Source of the DNA: Panonychus citri
Lineage: Eukaryota > Arthropoda > Arachnida > Trombidiformes > Tetranychidae
NCBI RefSeq assembly: GCF_014898815.1
Contig: NW_026515543.1
Span: forward strand, 3,906,001-3,970,000
Length of the DNA stretch: 64,000 nucleotides
Direction of reading: 5' to 3'
The number at the start of each line of letters is the position of its first letter. The stretch's first letter is position 1. The position numbers and the translations under genes were made by a program. Below are positions 49,675-59,931 of the stretch, piece by piece. The notes below the pieces were generated by a model. The model did not search any database. It was not told the origin of the DNA and saw nothing but the letters and a program-made list of their open reading frames with translations.

Positions 49675-50026
49675 AGATCAATTGATTGGATGAAGTTTCA
49701 GAGGATAGAGTTGAACTCGGTTTGTTGATAAAATCAGATGGCAATGTGGGTCCAATGACTTTCGGTCCTAATCCTTTCGACTTGTTGCTTTTAACTGGAC
49801 CCTCGATGTTATCGTCATCATCCAAAGGTCTTTTTTTCGCGAAATTCGGAGGTAAAATGGGTCCAATGACTTTATCACTCATTCCGAAATCACTGGAAAT
49901 GTCTTCATCTCTTTTCCATCCAGGAGGCAACGCAGGTCCGATCACACCTGATTCTTCATCTTCTTCATTTTGATTAGCATTTTCCTTCAAATGTCCTGGT
50001 ATAACAGGTCCAATGAAATCTCCCAT
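49005..50026 (-). CDS. GPALPP1: GPALPP motif-containing protein 1, three exons, intact
   Basis: Exons are 50026-49376, 49305-49249 and 49172-49005, joined in frame to 291 residues. Several GPxLPP-type repeats appear in the N-terminal half (IGPVIPG, IGPALPPGWK, IGPILPPNF, IGPTLPSDF, IGPLPPSG), separated by acidic Ser/Asp/Glu stretches. Exon 1 also carries REEWIARLPE, matching the REEWM/RESWMTELP block of the family. Exon 2 gives EALVDLHKKKMK, and exon 3 ends with LLNSRFSNPRGQNKFL, matching the family C-terminus. The molecular role is poorly known; the protein is probably nuclear. It lies tail to tail with the clathrin fragment and head to head with Hsp110 (about 1.2 kb apart). Confidence 0.95.
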
Positions 50027-51269
50027 GCTGATGAAAATTCAATCAATCGAATCGGTTGATTGTATTTCCCAAAACAGCTGACACAAAACAAAGTAAAACG
50101 GATGGACCCTGGTAGAAGATAAAAGACGAAAAGAAGAAAAAAAGAGCAAAACGGACCAAAATTTTCCACCGTCAAGTAGAATTGAAGTGAAAGAGCCTCA
50201 GGGTATTTTATTCTGAATTTTTGACGAAATATTGACAATAAGAACATTTAAACAAAACAATAATCACCAAAATTTCAAAATAATTCAATTTTTCTGATTT
50301 TGATGCGCGAAGTTTGAACGTCAATTTGAACCTTCTTTTCCTCGGTCCATCAAAAGAGGAGTTTCCAAGTGGCGCTTCAAGTCCTCAGGTGGTACCGGTT
50401 CGCATTAATGACTTGTGATTTTCCTGCAACAATTTAATCTTGTGGTTTTTTTGTCTAATTTTGTGATCCTCGTAATTTATTTAATTGATTAGGTAAGATT
50501 TTTTTAATTTGTTTACCCTGTAGATTAATTTGTCATAGAATTACGAGAGAAAAAGTGTCCAATCCATTACTTTCTTTACTCTTCAATGTGAGAATCTCCA
50601 TGTGGTTTCAGGAAATTTCTAGAAAAATTGAGAAATTGTGTGTTTTTAACACAAAACACTAATCACAATTAGTATTGGTTTTTAATTGTCACATACCAAA
50701 TCTCGTCTTGTGTTCCAACCTCTTCTGATTCAATTATTCTTTAAATCAATTGTCAATTTCATCGTGATAATAATCCTAATCTTTTTTCTATTCTATACAT
50801 TACTTGATTTAACTCTCTCTCTCTCTCTCACTCTCTTTCTTTCTCTTTCTTCTCTTTCTTTTGAGGGTATGTCTGGTATATGATGATCTTTTTACCCATT
50901 TAATATTATCTTGTGTCTATTAACCTTTCTCTTCAATTTCTCTACCTACTTGCTAATCGTCTAAATTGAGCTTACCTACCTGTTTGCTGACTAATTGTTT
51001 CACCCTATTCCTTGTATCTCGTTTAGTTTACTCTCACTTTTACTTTTACCTTTTCCTTTAAATGATCCATTGAATCATTGGATTAATCTTTTTCTAATTC
51101 TTTGTTTGTTTATTCACCTTTATTTTTCAGTATTACCTGGATTCTTTGGAAACCTGTGTTCTGGCGTGTTGATTTTTGCTGATTCAACTTTCTCCGATTG
51201 TCATTGTCTTCTTTATCCTTATCTAAATAATTTATTATCATCATATTCTAATCACCATACCATTTAAAT
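50027..51269. promoter_or_regulatory. Divergent promoter region, GPALPP1 (-) and Hsp110 (+)
   Basis: Shared upstream DNA. It carries the heat-shock element at 50607-50624 and a pyrimidine-rich probable Hsp110 first exon (about 50805-50866) with donor GAGG/GTATGT. A likely acceptor ends at 51130, giving a 5' leader intron of about 264 bases. Exon limits are inferred from splice consensus only. Confidence 0.5.
50607..50624. promoter_or_regulatory. Perfect four-unit heat-shock element
   Basis: TTC-AG-GAA-AT-TTC-TA-GAA gives four perfectly alternating HSF pentamer cores. It lies about 650 bases before the Hsp110 ATG and about 580 bases before the GPALPP1 ATG. Confidence 0.85.
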
Positions 51270-53801
51270 ATGTCATCAACTGGTCAACCATCTACAGCAT
51301 CTATTTGTGGTTTTGATGTTGGTAGTGAAAACTGTTACATTGGTATTGCCGCTCAAGGTGGTATTGAGATCATTTTAAATGAATATTCCCAACGTTCAAC
51401 GCCCGCTTTTATATCTCTAAATGATAAGCAGAGAGAGTTAGGTGTTTCTGCTAAACAGAAACAGTTAACCAATCTAAATAACACCTTCAATGGACTTTCT
51501 CGACTGGTCGGTAGACAATTTAATGAAGTCACCGCCTCTGAGAATTTGTCATTTCCTGCTGAACTTTCTGATACCGGTGAATTGGCTGTCAAGGTTTGGA
51601 TCAATGATGAAGAGGTTACATATACAGCAACCCAATTATTGGCCATGCTTTTTACCAAATTACGTCAAGTAGCCAATAATGCTGTTGACTGTGTCATCAA
51701 TTGTGGCAATTGGTTCACTGATGGTCAACGAAGAGCATTAAGAGATGCTGCTATTATCGCTGGTCTCAATCCATTAAGAATTTTGAACGACATGACCGCC
51801 GTTGGTATCTACTATTCTTTATATCGAGTTGGTAATAATACTTCAAATGCTATCGTTGGTTTTGTTGATGTTGGTGCATCATCAACTCAATGTGCTATCA
51901 TCTATTTTGAAAAAACTGTTCTTCAAGTTCTCGCTGTTGAATACGAGCCTAACCTTGGTGGTAAACATTTTGATGCTCTCATAGCTAATCATTTCATTAA
52001 GGAACAAAATTTAACCTTATCCAAGAGAGCTTACCTTCGATTGACCGCTGAATGTGAAAAACTAAAGAAACAGATGAGCGCAAACAGCAATTCGTTGCCT
52101 ATTAACGTGGAGTGTCTTCAAGATGATAAAGATTTCTCTGGTCGCATGGATCGAACAACTTTCGAAAAATTGGCAGAAAATCATCTCACAGCCATTGAAA
52201 ATGTATTCAAGCGAACATATGAACGAGCAGCCGCTCGATTCAATGAACTGTGTGAGGAAAGAAAAAAGCGAGAAGAGGAAAACAAGGATGCGAAAAAGAG
52301 TGAAGAATCAAAACCAATGGAGTTCAAGATTAATGTTGTTGAAATTGTTGGTGGTGCAAGTCGAATCCCAGCAATCAAGCGATTTATCAAAGATATTTTT
52401 GGTGTTGAAGCTTCGACAACTCTTAATGCTGATGAAGCTGTTGCCCGAGGATGTGCCCTTCAATGTGCTATGTTGAGCCCTTCTTTCAGAGTTGCTCGAG
52501 AATTGCAAATCGTTGATTACTCAGCATATCAAATTAACTGCAAGTATTGGCATGACTCGGAAAAGGAGACAAAAACTCACTCTGTTACTCCTCTTTTCAT
52601 CCGAGGATCACCCATGCCTTTGGCTCGTCAAATCATTGCTACTTGTAGGTCATTACCAATGGTATTTGAATTAGAATACATTTCAGCCAATGGACACACC
52701 ACATCAATAGGTCAATTCAAAGTAATCAGTCGCGAGCCGATCGAGATAACTGGAAACAAGTTGAGAGTTCGAGTCAAATTAGATGCTGATGGTTTGGTTT
52801 CTGTTGTTGGAGCATCAATTCAACTTGAAGATAAAACTAGTAACCAAGAAGCTAAAGCAAATGAAAACATTCCGAAAGAGCAAATGGACACTGACGATAA
52901 CTCTAGAGATGCAAATGCTGACCAACAACCTGCACAAGCTGAAGGATCACAAGAGAAAGATTCACCTAAGGAAACTAAACAATCTAATAAGGTTAAACAT
53001 ATAACCGTTGATCTAGTGGTTGAACCTCTTTGGTTACGAGGTAAACTATCGGAACAAGATTTAACCTCATTACAAGAGACCGAAGCAAATTTAATCTTGA
53101 ATGATAAGAAATGGAAAGAGTTAGTTGATGCTCGTAATGAGTTAGAAGAATATGTTTACGAATGGAGGGATAAATTGGAAGAAGGAAGATATGACTGTTA
53201 CACCCAACCCAATGATAAACAAAGTTTCCTTGTCGATCTCAAGAGTACCGAGCAGTGGTTGTACGAAGATGAAGACGCAGGATCAACCCAGAAACGAACT
53301 GTTTACACAGAAAAGTTGAACGGACTCAAATCTAAATTCAGTGATTCAATTGTTTATAGATTACGGGAACATGAGACTCGTCCCGGTTTTCTTGAACAAT
53401 TGGGTAAAAGTGTTCAAATGGCTCAAAAGTTGATTTCTACTCCAGAAACAATCGATGCTGGTAAAATGTCCCGACTAAAGGATGCCTGTGGTGAGACACA
53501 GAAATGGTTTGAAAATGCTCACTCTATTTTGGCTCAGGCACCAACACACGCCGATCCACCGATTACAGTTAAAGATATCAAAGAGCGAATTGATAATATG
53601 GAGAGTGCTAATCGAGCTGTAATGGAGGATATTCAGAAAATTCGTTTAGAAAGACAACGTGAAGAAGATCGTAAAAAGAAAGAGGAAGAAGCTAAAAAGA
53701 AAGAAGCTGAACAACAACAACAACAAACTCAAGCCGGCGGAGATAAACCAACAGAACAAGGTTCTGATCCACCAAACAATCAACCCATGGAAGTTGATTA
53801 A
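51270..53801 (+). CDS. Hsp110/HSPA4-family chaperone, single coding exon
   Basis: An 843-residue protein in one exon. The Hsp70-type nucleotide-binding domain starts at FDVGSENCYIGIA and includes NEYSQRSTPAFISL, LGGKHFDALI, ECEKLKKQMSAN and EIVGGASRIPAIK. LNADEAVARGCALQCAMLSP is the Hsp110 signature. A beta domain follows, then an acidic loop (about 530-575), the helical EEYVYEWRDKLEEG and NWLYEDE-like blocks, and a Lys/Glu/Gln-rich tail ending PMEVD, an EEVD-like terminus. Hsp110 proteins are nucleotide-exchange factors for Hsp70 and work in disaggregation. Odd points: an extra Lys/Glu-rich loop of about 35 residues (about 318-352) in the nucleotide-binding domain, and a nine-residue N-terminal extension. 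Likely heat-induced through the upstream element. Confidence 0.96.
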   Translation: MSSTGQPSTASICGFDVGSENCYIGIAAQGGIEIILNEYSQRSTPAFISLNDKQRELGVSAKQKQLTNLNNTFNGLSRLVGRQFNEVTASENLSFPAELSDTGELAVKVWINDEEVTYTATQLLAMLFTKLRQVANNAVDCVINCGNWFTDGQRRALRDAAIIAGLNPLRILNDMTAVGIYYSLYRVGNNTSNAIVGFVDVGASSTQCAIIYFEKTVLQVLAVEYEPNLGGKHFDALIANHFIKEQNLTLSKRAYLRLTAECEKLKKQMSANSNSLPINVECLQDDKDFSGRMDRTTFEKLAENHLTAIENVFKRTYERAAARFNELCEERKKREEENKDAKKSEESKPMEFKINVVEIVGGASRIPAIKRFIKDIFGVEASTTLNADEAVARGCALQCAMLSPSFRVARELQIVDYSAYQINCKYWHDSEKETKTHSVTPLFIRGSPMPLARQIIATCRSLPMVFELEYISANGHTTSIGQFKVISREPIEITGNKLRVRVKLDADGLVSVVGASIQLEDKTSNQEAKANENIPKEQMDTDDNSRDANADQQPAQAEGSQEKDSPKETKQSNKVKHITVDLVVEPLWLRGKLSEQDLTSLQETEANLILNDKKWKELVDARNELEEYVYEWRDKLEEGRYDCYTQPNDKQSFLVDLKSTEQWLYEDEDAGSTQKRTVYTEKLNGLKSKFSDSIVYRLREHETRPGFLEQLGKSVQMAQKLISTPETIDAGKMSRLKDACGETQKWFENAHSILAQAPTHADPPITVKDIKERIDNMESANRAVMEDIQKIRLERQREEDRKKKEEEAKKKEAEQQQQQTQAGGDKPTEQGSDPPNNQPMEVD

Positions 53802-55174
53802 ACGAAAGAGAATTATTTTTTTTCTCACTCCTGATTCACAATTCATTTACTATTAACAACTAAAAAGCCTACGAAACTTATTCTAATTAATGGAGTTAAT
53901 GTTGGTGATATTGATCGGATAATCATTTTCTTTTCGTTCTGGATTCTTTGCTTTAAAATTAATAATCTAACTTTAAACAATCATCACAATTAACCGGTCA
54001 CTTTTTCCTAACTCTTATGTTTGATTATTTTCCGTTCTCTCGTTGTTTCTGTTAACCCTTTTTTTATTAATCTAAGCTTAAATGAACCCAGTGATTTAAA
54101 TGTGAAAAAATCAATACACACAGAAAGACAATTTTTGTCAATCATAATCTAATTGTAAATGTCCACCGTTATCTCATTCCTGTGAACATTAGTCTTTTTG
54201 TAATTAACCCAATTTACTTTCTATTCAACTTAATTAATCCTTTCAATTTAGAGGCAACATGAATTCACCAACTTAATGTTGAAAAAAGATCACAAAATGA
54301 AGCCTATTTGATTATCAATCAATTTTGAAGTCGACAAATTGAATGGCATTAACAAATTTACGATCTACTCTTTTACTAACCACAAGCGTTAATTCAATTG
54401 ATTTCAGAAAAGTTTAAAGACAATTTAGGTTCAAAACGGAAACGGAAAGGATGAGAAATTCATCTCCTTATATGAATAATATTTACACGAAAAGAAAATC
54501 TGATTGTAAAATTGTCTCTTTATTTTGTTCTTGTCATTGTAAGATGAACAATTAATCTTAATTAACCAAACCCACAGAGAGACAGTAATTAACTGTGATT
54601 AAATTGTCCTTCGGTTTTTATAATAATCAAAATAATTGACAAAAACAATAACAATTAAAAAGTAAACAAAGAAACTTGAATGATCATTAATATTTCAAAT
54701 TGAATAATCTTCTTCATCCCAATAATGCTTATTTCATTTTAATTAATTGTCAAATTGATTGTCCAGCCACTATGATGGTCAATAAAGTCCGAACAATTAA
54801 TTAGATTGCTGTTTGTTTGGCTAATCATCCAATGTGTTATCATCACATTATCGTTTGGTTGTTTCTTTACTTCATATTGACAAGTATTAACAAGCTACTG
54901 TTAATTGTTACAGCAAATAGTTACCGTGATTTTGTGGTTTTCTTTTAATTGTCAAGACAATTAATACTCTTTGGAGAAACTGATTTAATTGTTCTCTCCC
55001 TTTCTTTCATTTCTCCCTCTTTTTTTCATTCCATCAGCTGATTAGGTTAAATGATGACACCAACAGTTGAATGTTTCATTTGGTTCCTCCGATAGTTGAT
55101 TGAACGGTTTCGTATTCCAATAGATTAATTGTTACAATTTATTCCATTATCTGTGTGATTAACCTGTTGATTAA
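53802..55174. other. Intergenic region between Hsp110 and NTAQ1
   Basis: AT-rich DNA with the Hsp110 3' end and NTAQ1 promoter. The block shared with the inverted copy begins at about 54903. No coding sequence seen. Confidence 0.5.
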
Positions 55175-58045
55175 ATGGCTAATCATCTTGGACCTTTAAT
55201 GATTTCGAAAGAATCTGCTTTTTATACTTCTTGTTATTGGTGAGAATAATTTTGTTAATTCTCTTGTTTTCTTTAATTTCTTCATTAAAGGTAATTCTCG
55301 AATTGATTGACTCGAATTGATGTTTTCTTTTTTGATTATCTTCTCTGTTAATCTGTTGATCTGTTAAACTAATTGTTTCCCTTTTATTTAATTGTTAATC
55401 TTAGTGAAGAAAATGTTTGGAAACTCTGTGAATGGGTTAGAGATAATGAACCGAAATTGATTGACTTTTGTTTCGCTGTTTTCATTTCCAATGGTTCAGA
55501 AAAAGTTCCGCTTTGGTTTCAACAAGCGGGCGACGATGATTGTCAAGGATTCGTGATCTGGGACTATCACGTTATCCTTGTTTACGACGACCAAGTGAAT
55601 GGAGGAGACGAAGGGACAAAAGAGGAAACAAATTCCAAGTCAACTTGTTTCGTCTATGATTTAGATACTCTCTTGTCTTTCCCTGTCTCTCTCGAAGAGT
55701 ATGTCAACTCGTCGATTCAAGAAGACGAAACTCTTAGACCTGAATTCCACCGTTGGTTCCGTGTGATCCCCGCAGCCCAATATTTGACCTCCTTTGCATC
55801 TGATCGCAGTCGCATGAAGAGGGAAGACGGAACTTGGATCAAGGAACCACCTCCTTACCCCCCAATCGCGACAATCAATTGTTCTGATAATCTCAAAACT
55901 CTCATCTCAATGGATCCCGAAAATTGTGACATTGGAAAAGTGATGAACTTTAATCAATTCAAGAATCGCTTCCTGCACTCGAGCGATTCCAAAGATTCCG
56001 AGAAAAAGGGTTGATTAGTTTCTAATTGGGTCGACAATTAGAACGTTGTAAATTCATTTCAATCATCCAATTGTATTGTTGCTCCTTCTCATCATCATCT
56101 TAACCATTTCCTAAACCACTAGACTAATCCGATCCAATGACCGACCATAATCATATTGTAAACAAATGAACCAGTCATGACAACTAATTAACCATCGGAA
56201 CGAGATTGAAATCAATCAATGAATTGGACAAGTTGATTTGCCATAAAGACAAAAGATCAACACAATCAGAAAGAGATGAAGAAAGCAAATGAAAAGAGAG
56301 AGAGAGAGAGAAATGAAGAAAGAAATGAAATTTCATCAACTAATTGTGAACATCAAGTTAATCCCGTAATTTAGTCCAATTGTTTGATATGTTTGTCCGT
56401 TTCTACCCTCTAATATTTAGTAACCACACCCGATTAATTGCCCGAAGAAATTAGTTGATTTCCTTTTCCATTAGAAAAGCATTTTACTTGTAAAATTTAT
56501 TTCTTTTTCCAAAAATGATTCCTTCTAATTCAAGACCAACATGGATCACAATCACTCACAATCACCGCCACCACCACCTCAATTAACTAATGTGCAAACA
56601 AAATGTTTACAATCAAATATTTAAATTACGTAAATATAGTTGAACACAATATGAACAATTTAAACAGGATGATTAAATTGTTGGAAAGACTTCCAAGTGA
56701 AATGTTATCCTCGTTTCCACTCGGCAAAGCCTCAAGACAAGAAGGAGGAAAATCAAAGTTCCCTTTGAAAAGTAATATCAACAAATTAATTTTAATTACC
56801 ATTAAATTGTTCAAGTTATAAACAGAATATCATCTTTTCTATCACCATTATTATCATCGTAACAATACAAACCTTTAATTGTTGTGACTGTTATTTACTT
56901 AACCATTTAGGGTGTAACTAACCAACAATCAAGAAGAAAAAGAAAAAGAAATTTTCAATTTTCAATTTTCTTCCAAAAAGCATCGATAATAAACTTTAAT
57001 TTATGTTGATTTGTTTTCTCCTTCGTTCTCGCCAATTGATCAACTACTCATATTATTAATATCAATACTATCAATCAGAATCTCCATCATCCAATCAATG
57101 ATTAGTAGATTAATAAATTAGATTAAAACGTCTAACTAATGAGATTAGTACAACGATAAGTTATCATTACCTTTCCAGAAAAGAAACATTGTTTTCAAGA
57201 TGAACCAAGACTGATGATTTATTTAATTGATATCAATTAGTTTTCTATTAGTTTTCTATTATCTTCTATTAGTGTTCTATCGGTGTTCTATAATTATTAT
57301 CATATCATCATCATCATTGTCATTATATTATAGAACTTCTGTTTACTATAGTACAAAACAATTGAGAACAATTTCTATATCAGTTGAACAATTAAATCAA
57401 ATCAAATCAAGAAACTCCGAAAATCGTTCATGATAATCGGAAAATAAACAAAACTTTTCACTCTCAAGATCAAGTTTAATTTTCATCAAATTATCAATTA
57501 CGTTGCCGCTGAGAATCAATTACAATTAAAACTGGAAAATCTTTACAATTAACTTAAATATAATCAACACTAAATCAACTAAAAGGTAATCAAGCGACCA
57601 AATCTACTCAAGTAGTCAAACAAAAACTGAAAATACAAACAAACAAACAAAAAAACCTACAACATTCAACATTCAACCAATAATACTGATTGTTATTGGA
57701 AATTGTAAAATATTATTGTGAGTAAATAATATTAGTGATCATCCTAATCATAATCTTATGAACAATATCCATAATTGTAAGTATAACCATCAACCTCTAA
57801 TCACAACAATCAACTTGTATTTTTATCCTTACCTCTTGACTACAGTTGAACCAATCAAACTAACACTTGATATCCAAGATTTGGTGTTGATTACAATCGT
57901 CAAATGTTTCAATTAAATGATCATATTGATTTTTCTTAATCGGCATCTCTTTTCCCATCATTGTCTTCATCTTGACCATTATTGCCCACTATCACCTCTA
58001 ATTACTTTGTTTTAAGAAAACTTTTTCTCCTCCTCCTCTTTCTTG
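54903..58045. repeat. NTAQ1 block, left arm of inverted duplication
   Basis: About 3.1 kb that matches 59932-62946 in inverted orientation, from AATTGTTACAGC at the left to CCTCCTCCTCTTTCTTG at the right. It includes NTAQ1 with its promoter, intron and 3' region. Differences are scattered substitutions and small indels of a few percent. Confidence 0.9.
55175..56014 (+). CDS. NTAQ1: Protein N-terminal glutamine amidohydrolase (NTAQ1), two exons
   Basis: Exons are 55175-55239 and 55405-56014, giving 224 residues (human 205). The enzyme deamidates N-terminal Gln to Glu, feeding proteins to the Arg/N-degron pathway. The catalytic triad is visible: Cys22 in SCYCEEN, His77 in the family's WDYHV motif and Asp107 in FVYDLD. 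Other family blocks are CFAVFISN, FHRWFRVIPA, SFASDRSRMK and PPPYPPI. The intron falls inside the catalytic Cys codon (TG in exon 1, T in exon 2). An insertion of about 12 residues rich in Gly, Asp, Glu and Lys (about 85-100) separates His77 from Asp107. This is the intact copy; an inverted, damaged one lies at 61851-62675. Confidence 0.96.
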
Positions 58046-58580
58046 ATTACAAATCGTCAAAGTTTTCAATCAACTGATTATAACGATTGTAGTTAATCAG
58101 CATCTCCCCCTTTTCATCCTCATCCTGATTATCTTCATCTTGACCATCACTGCCCCATCATCATCTCCAACTCTCTCCACCTTCATCTCCACGAAGTTAA
58201 TTCTTGTTTCTCTCAAACATTTTCTATATTCATTTCCTCGCCTTAATTGTTGACTATTAATCAAGGGTAATGATGATTGATCAAAACTAATAAGAAAAAG
58301 AAACAAATTAACAATGACAATTAAAATTAATTATTATTGTTCCTCTTATTTTCTGCTTCTGCTTATTACCTTGATCAGGATTGACATCATCTTAAATTCA
58401 CATTTAATTGTTAATTTTTCTGTTAAACATTTTTCTTATTGTATAACAACAATAAGAAAATGTAGTTTAAAGTTATATATATAATTTATATCGCTAATAT
58501 ATTTAGCTAACTACTTAACTAGTTAGTAACAATTTATGATTAATAATAATAATTTATCGGTTATTGTTTATTCTTTTGAT
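56015..58580. other. NTAQ1 downstream region, convergent with T-box copy 1
   Basis: AT-rich DNA. A 72-codon frame at 56603-56821 is present in slightly shorter form in the inverted arm (61259-61050) but has no recognisable content. The antisense strand is equally open, so I do not call it a gene. A diverged tandem duplication lies at 57891-58172. T-box 3' untranslated DNA occupies the right end. Confidence 0.4.
57891..58172. repeat. Diverged tandem duplication
   Basis: 57891-57999 and 58045-58172 share the same series of blocks (ATTACAATCGTCAAA, AATCGGCATCTC, CATCTTGACCAT, GCCCA) with many differences. Only the first unit is matched in the inverted arm. Confidence 0.65.
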
Positions 58581-59608
58581 TTAATTGTAAAAATTGTTAC
58601 ATCCTGAGTTTTGGTTTGGAAAACAATTATAAAAAAATGGTTGTTGTTGGTGTTGTGGTTGAGGATGAACTGGTTGGGGAGGTTGTTGGTATTGTTGTTG
58701 TAATTGTTGGTGTTGTAGTTGTTGGTGTTGGATTTGTTGCTGATACGAAATCGTATCGAAAAAAGGATTTGCCTCGTAATTGGATACTCCTTTTTTCTTG
58801 CTCTTCTCGGCGAACGCTTTAGCGTATGGGTTATTTTTAATTTTCAATTCTGTGATCTGGGACAGAAAGAAAGAAAAAAAAAGATTGAATGAATCGACTG
58901 AACAATTTGAACATCAGAATAAAAGTTTGAGAATGGAAAAACTTTGTTACACTTACCGATTCATTCTGATAGGCAGTAACTGCGATAAATTGTGTCTGTG
59001 GTAAACGAAAACAGATCGTTTCTTTTTCTTGACCTGGATTCGATTTGATAACATGAACCTTTGGTTCATATTTGTGCAGTGAATTTAACACAACCTGTCC
59101 TTCTTCGGGAGGAGTTCGGTTGGTTAATTTCACCTTGGGAAATTCGATCTCCTTCTTCATCCAATGGGACCCATAGTTAGGAGATTCCGGGTGTGTATAA
59201 AAACAATAGCGACTTTGTGATTTCGCTTCACTTTTTGATCCTTGGACCCATTCGTTGTTGATGAACTTCCATCGATAATCACCCACTTGAACAAATTCAA
59301 TTATCACCAAATACATAGAAAAAGGGTCTAACCCTTGAATTTCTAATTTGATCACAGGGAACATTCGCCTGGATAAAGTTGAGATCAAATAGAAATAAGT
59401 TATTAATCTGAGTGAACAAATAACGAGTGTCAACTTGCCAATCGAAGTGAACTTACCTTCCCGCCTTGGTGACGATCATTTCGGTTGTTTTTTTGTTGAA
59501 CTTATCCCAAAGCTCCTCTTGGAGGACACGAACAGATATTGACCTCGAACAAGGAGTTTGTGACCAAGTTGGATCACATTTATGGTCTAAGTAGTCGATA
59601 ACGTCCAT
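58581..59608 (-). CDS. T-box transcription factor, Brachyury-like, copy 1, three exons
   Basis: Exons are 59608-59457, 59368-58957 and 58856-58581, all GT-AG and in frame, giving 279 residues. The T-box domain occupies about residues 18-200. It includes the EMIVTKAGRRMFPVIKLEI block over the first junction, FYTHPESPNYGSHWMKKEI, KVKLTNR, LNSLHKYEPKVHV, FIAVTAYQNES and ITELKIKNNPYAKAF. The HRWKY/DYRWKF and SPNYGSHWMK blocks are closest to the Brachyury class among T-box families, though quite divergent. The tail is rich in Gln, His and Pro (QQQ, QPPQPVHPQP) and ends NNFYN. It should bind T-site DNA as a developmental regulator. Start at 59608 gives only about 17 residues before the domain; an upstream exon cannot be excluded. 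Confidence 0.92.
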
Positions 59609-59820
59609 GATTAATTGGAGAAGAACGGATTTAAAGAAAGTTGATCAACTGATTTAAAATATCCAACTGATTAACCAATTGAATTTGATTTAATTGAAAT
59701 TCAATCAATTTTAAAAACTTTAAATTTTCAAGTTAATTTGATGAAGACACAAAAAAAACTAACGATACAATGGGAGAGATAGAAAAACAAAAAGGATAAG
59801 GAGAGAGAGCTAGGGGATAA

Positions 59821-59921
<101 letters not shown>

Positions 59922-59931
59922 GAAGGTGAGA

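Noticed and set aside
56603..56821. A 72-codon frame also found, slightly shorter, in the inverted arm (61050-61259)
   Set aside because: Its presence in both arms follows from the duplication itself; the opposite strand is equally open and the composition is not protein-like.
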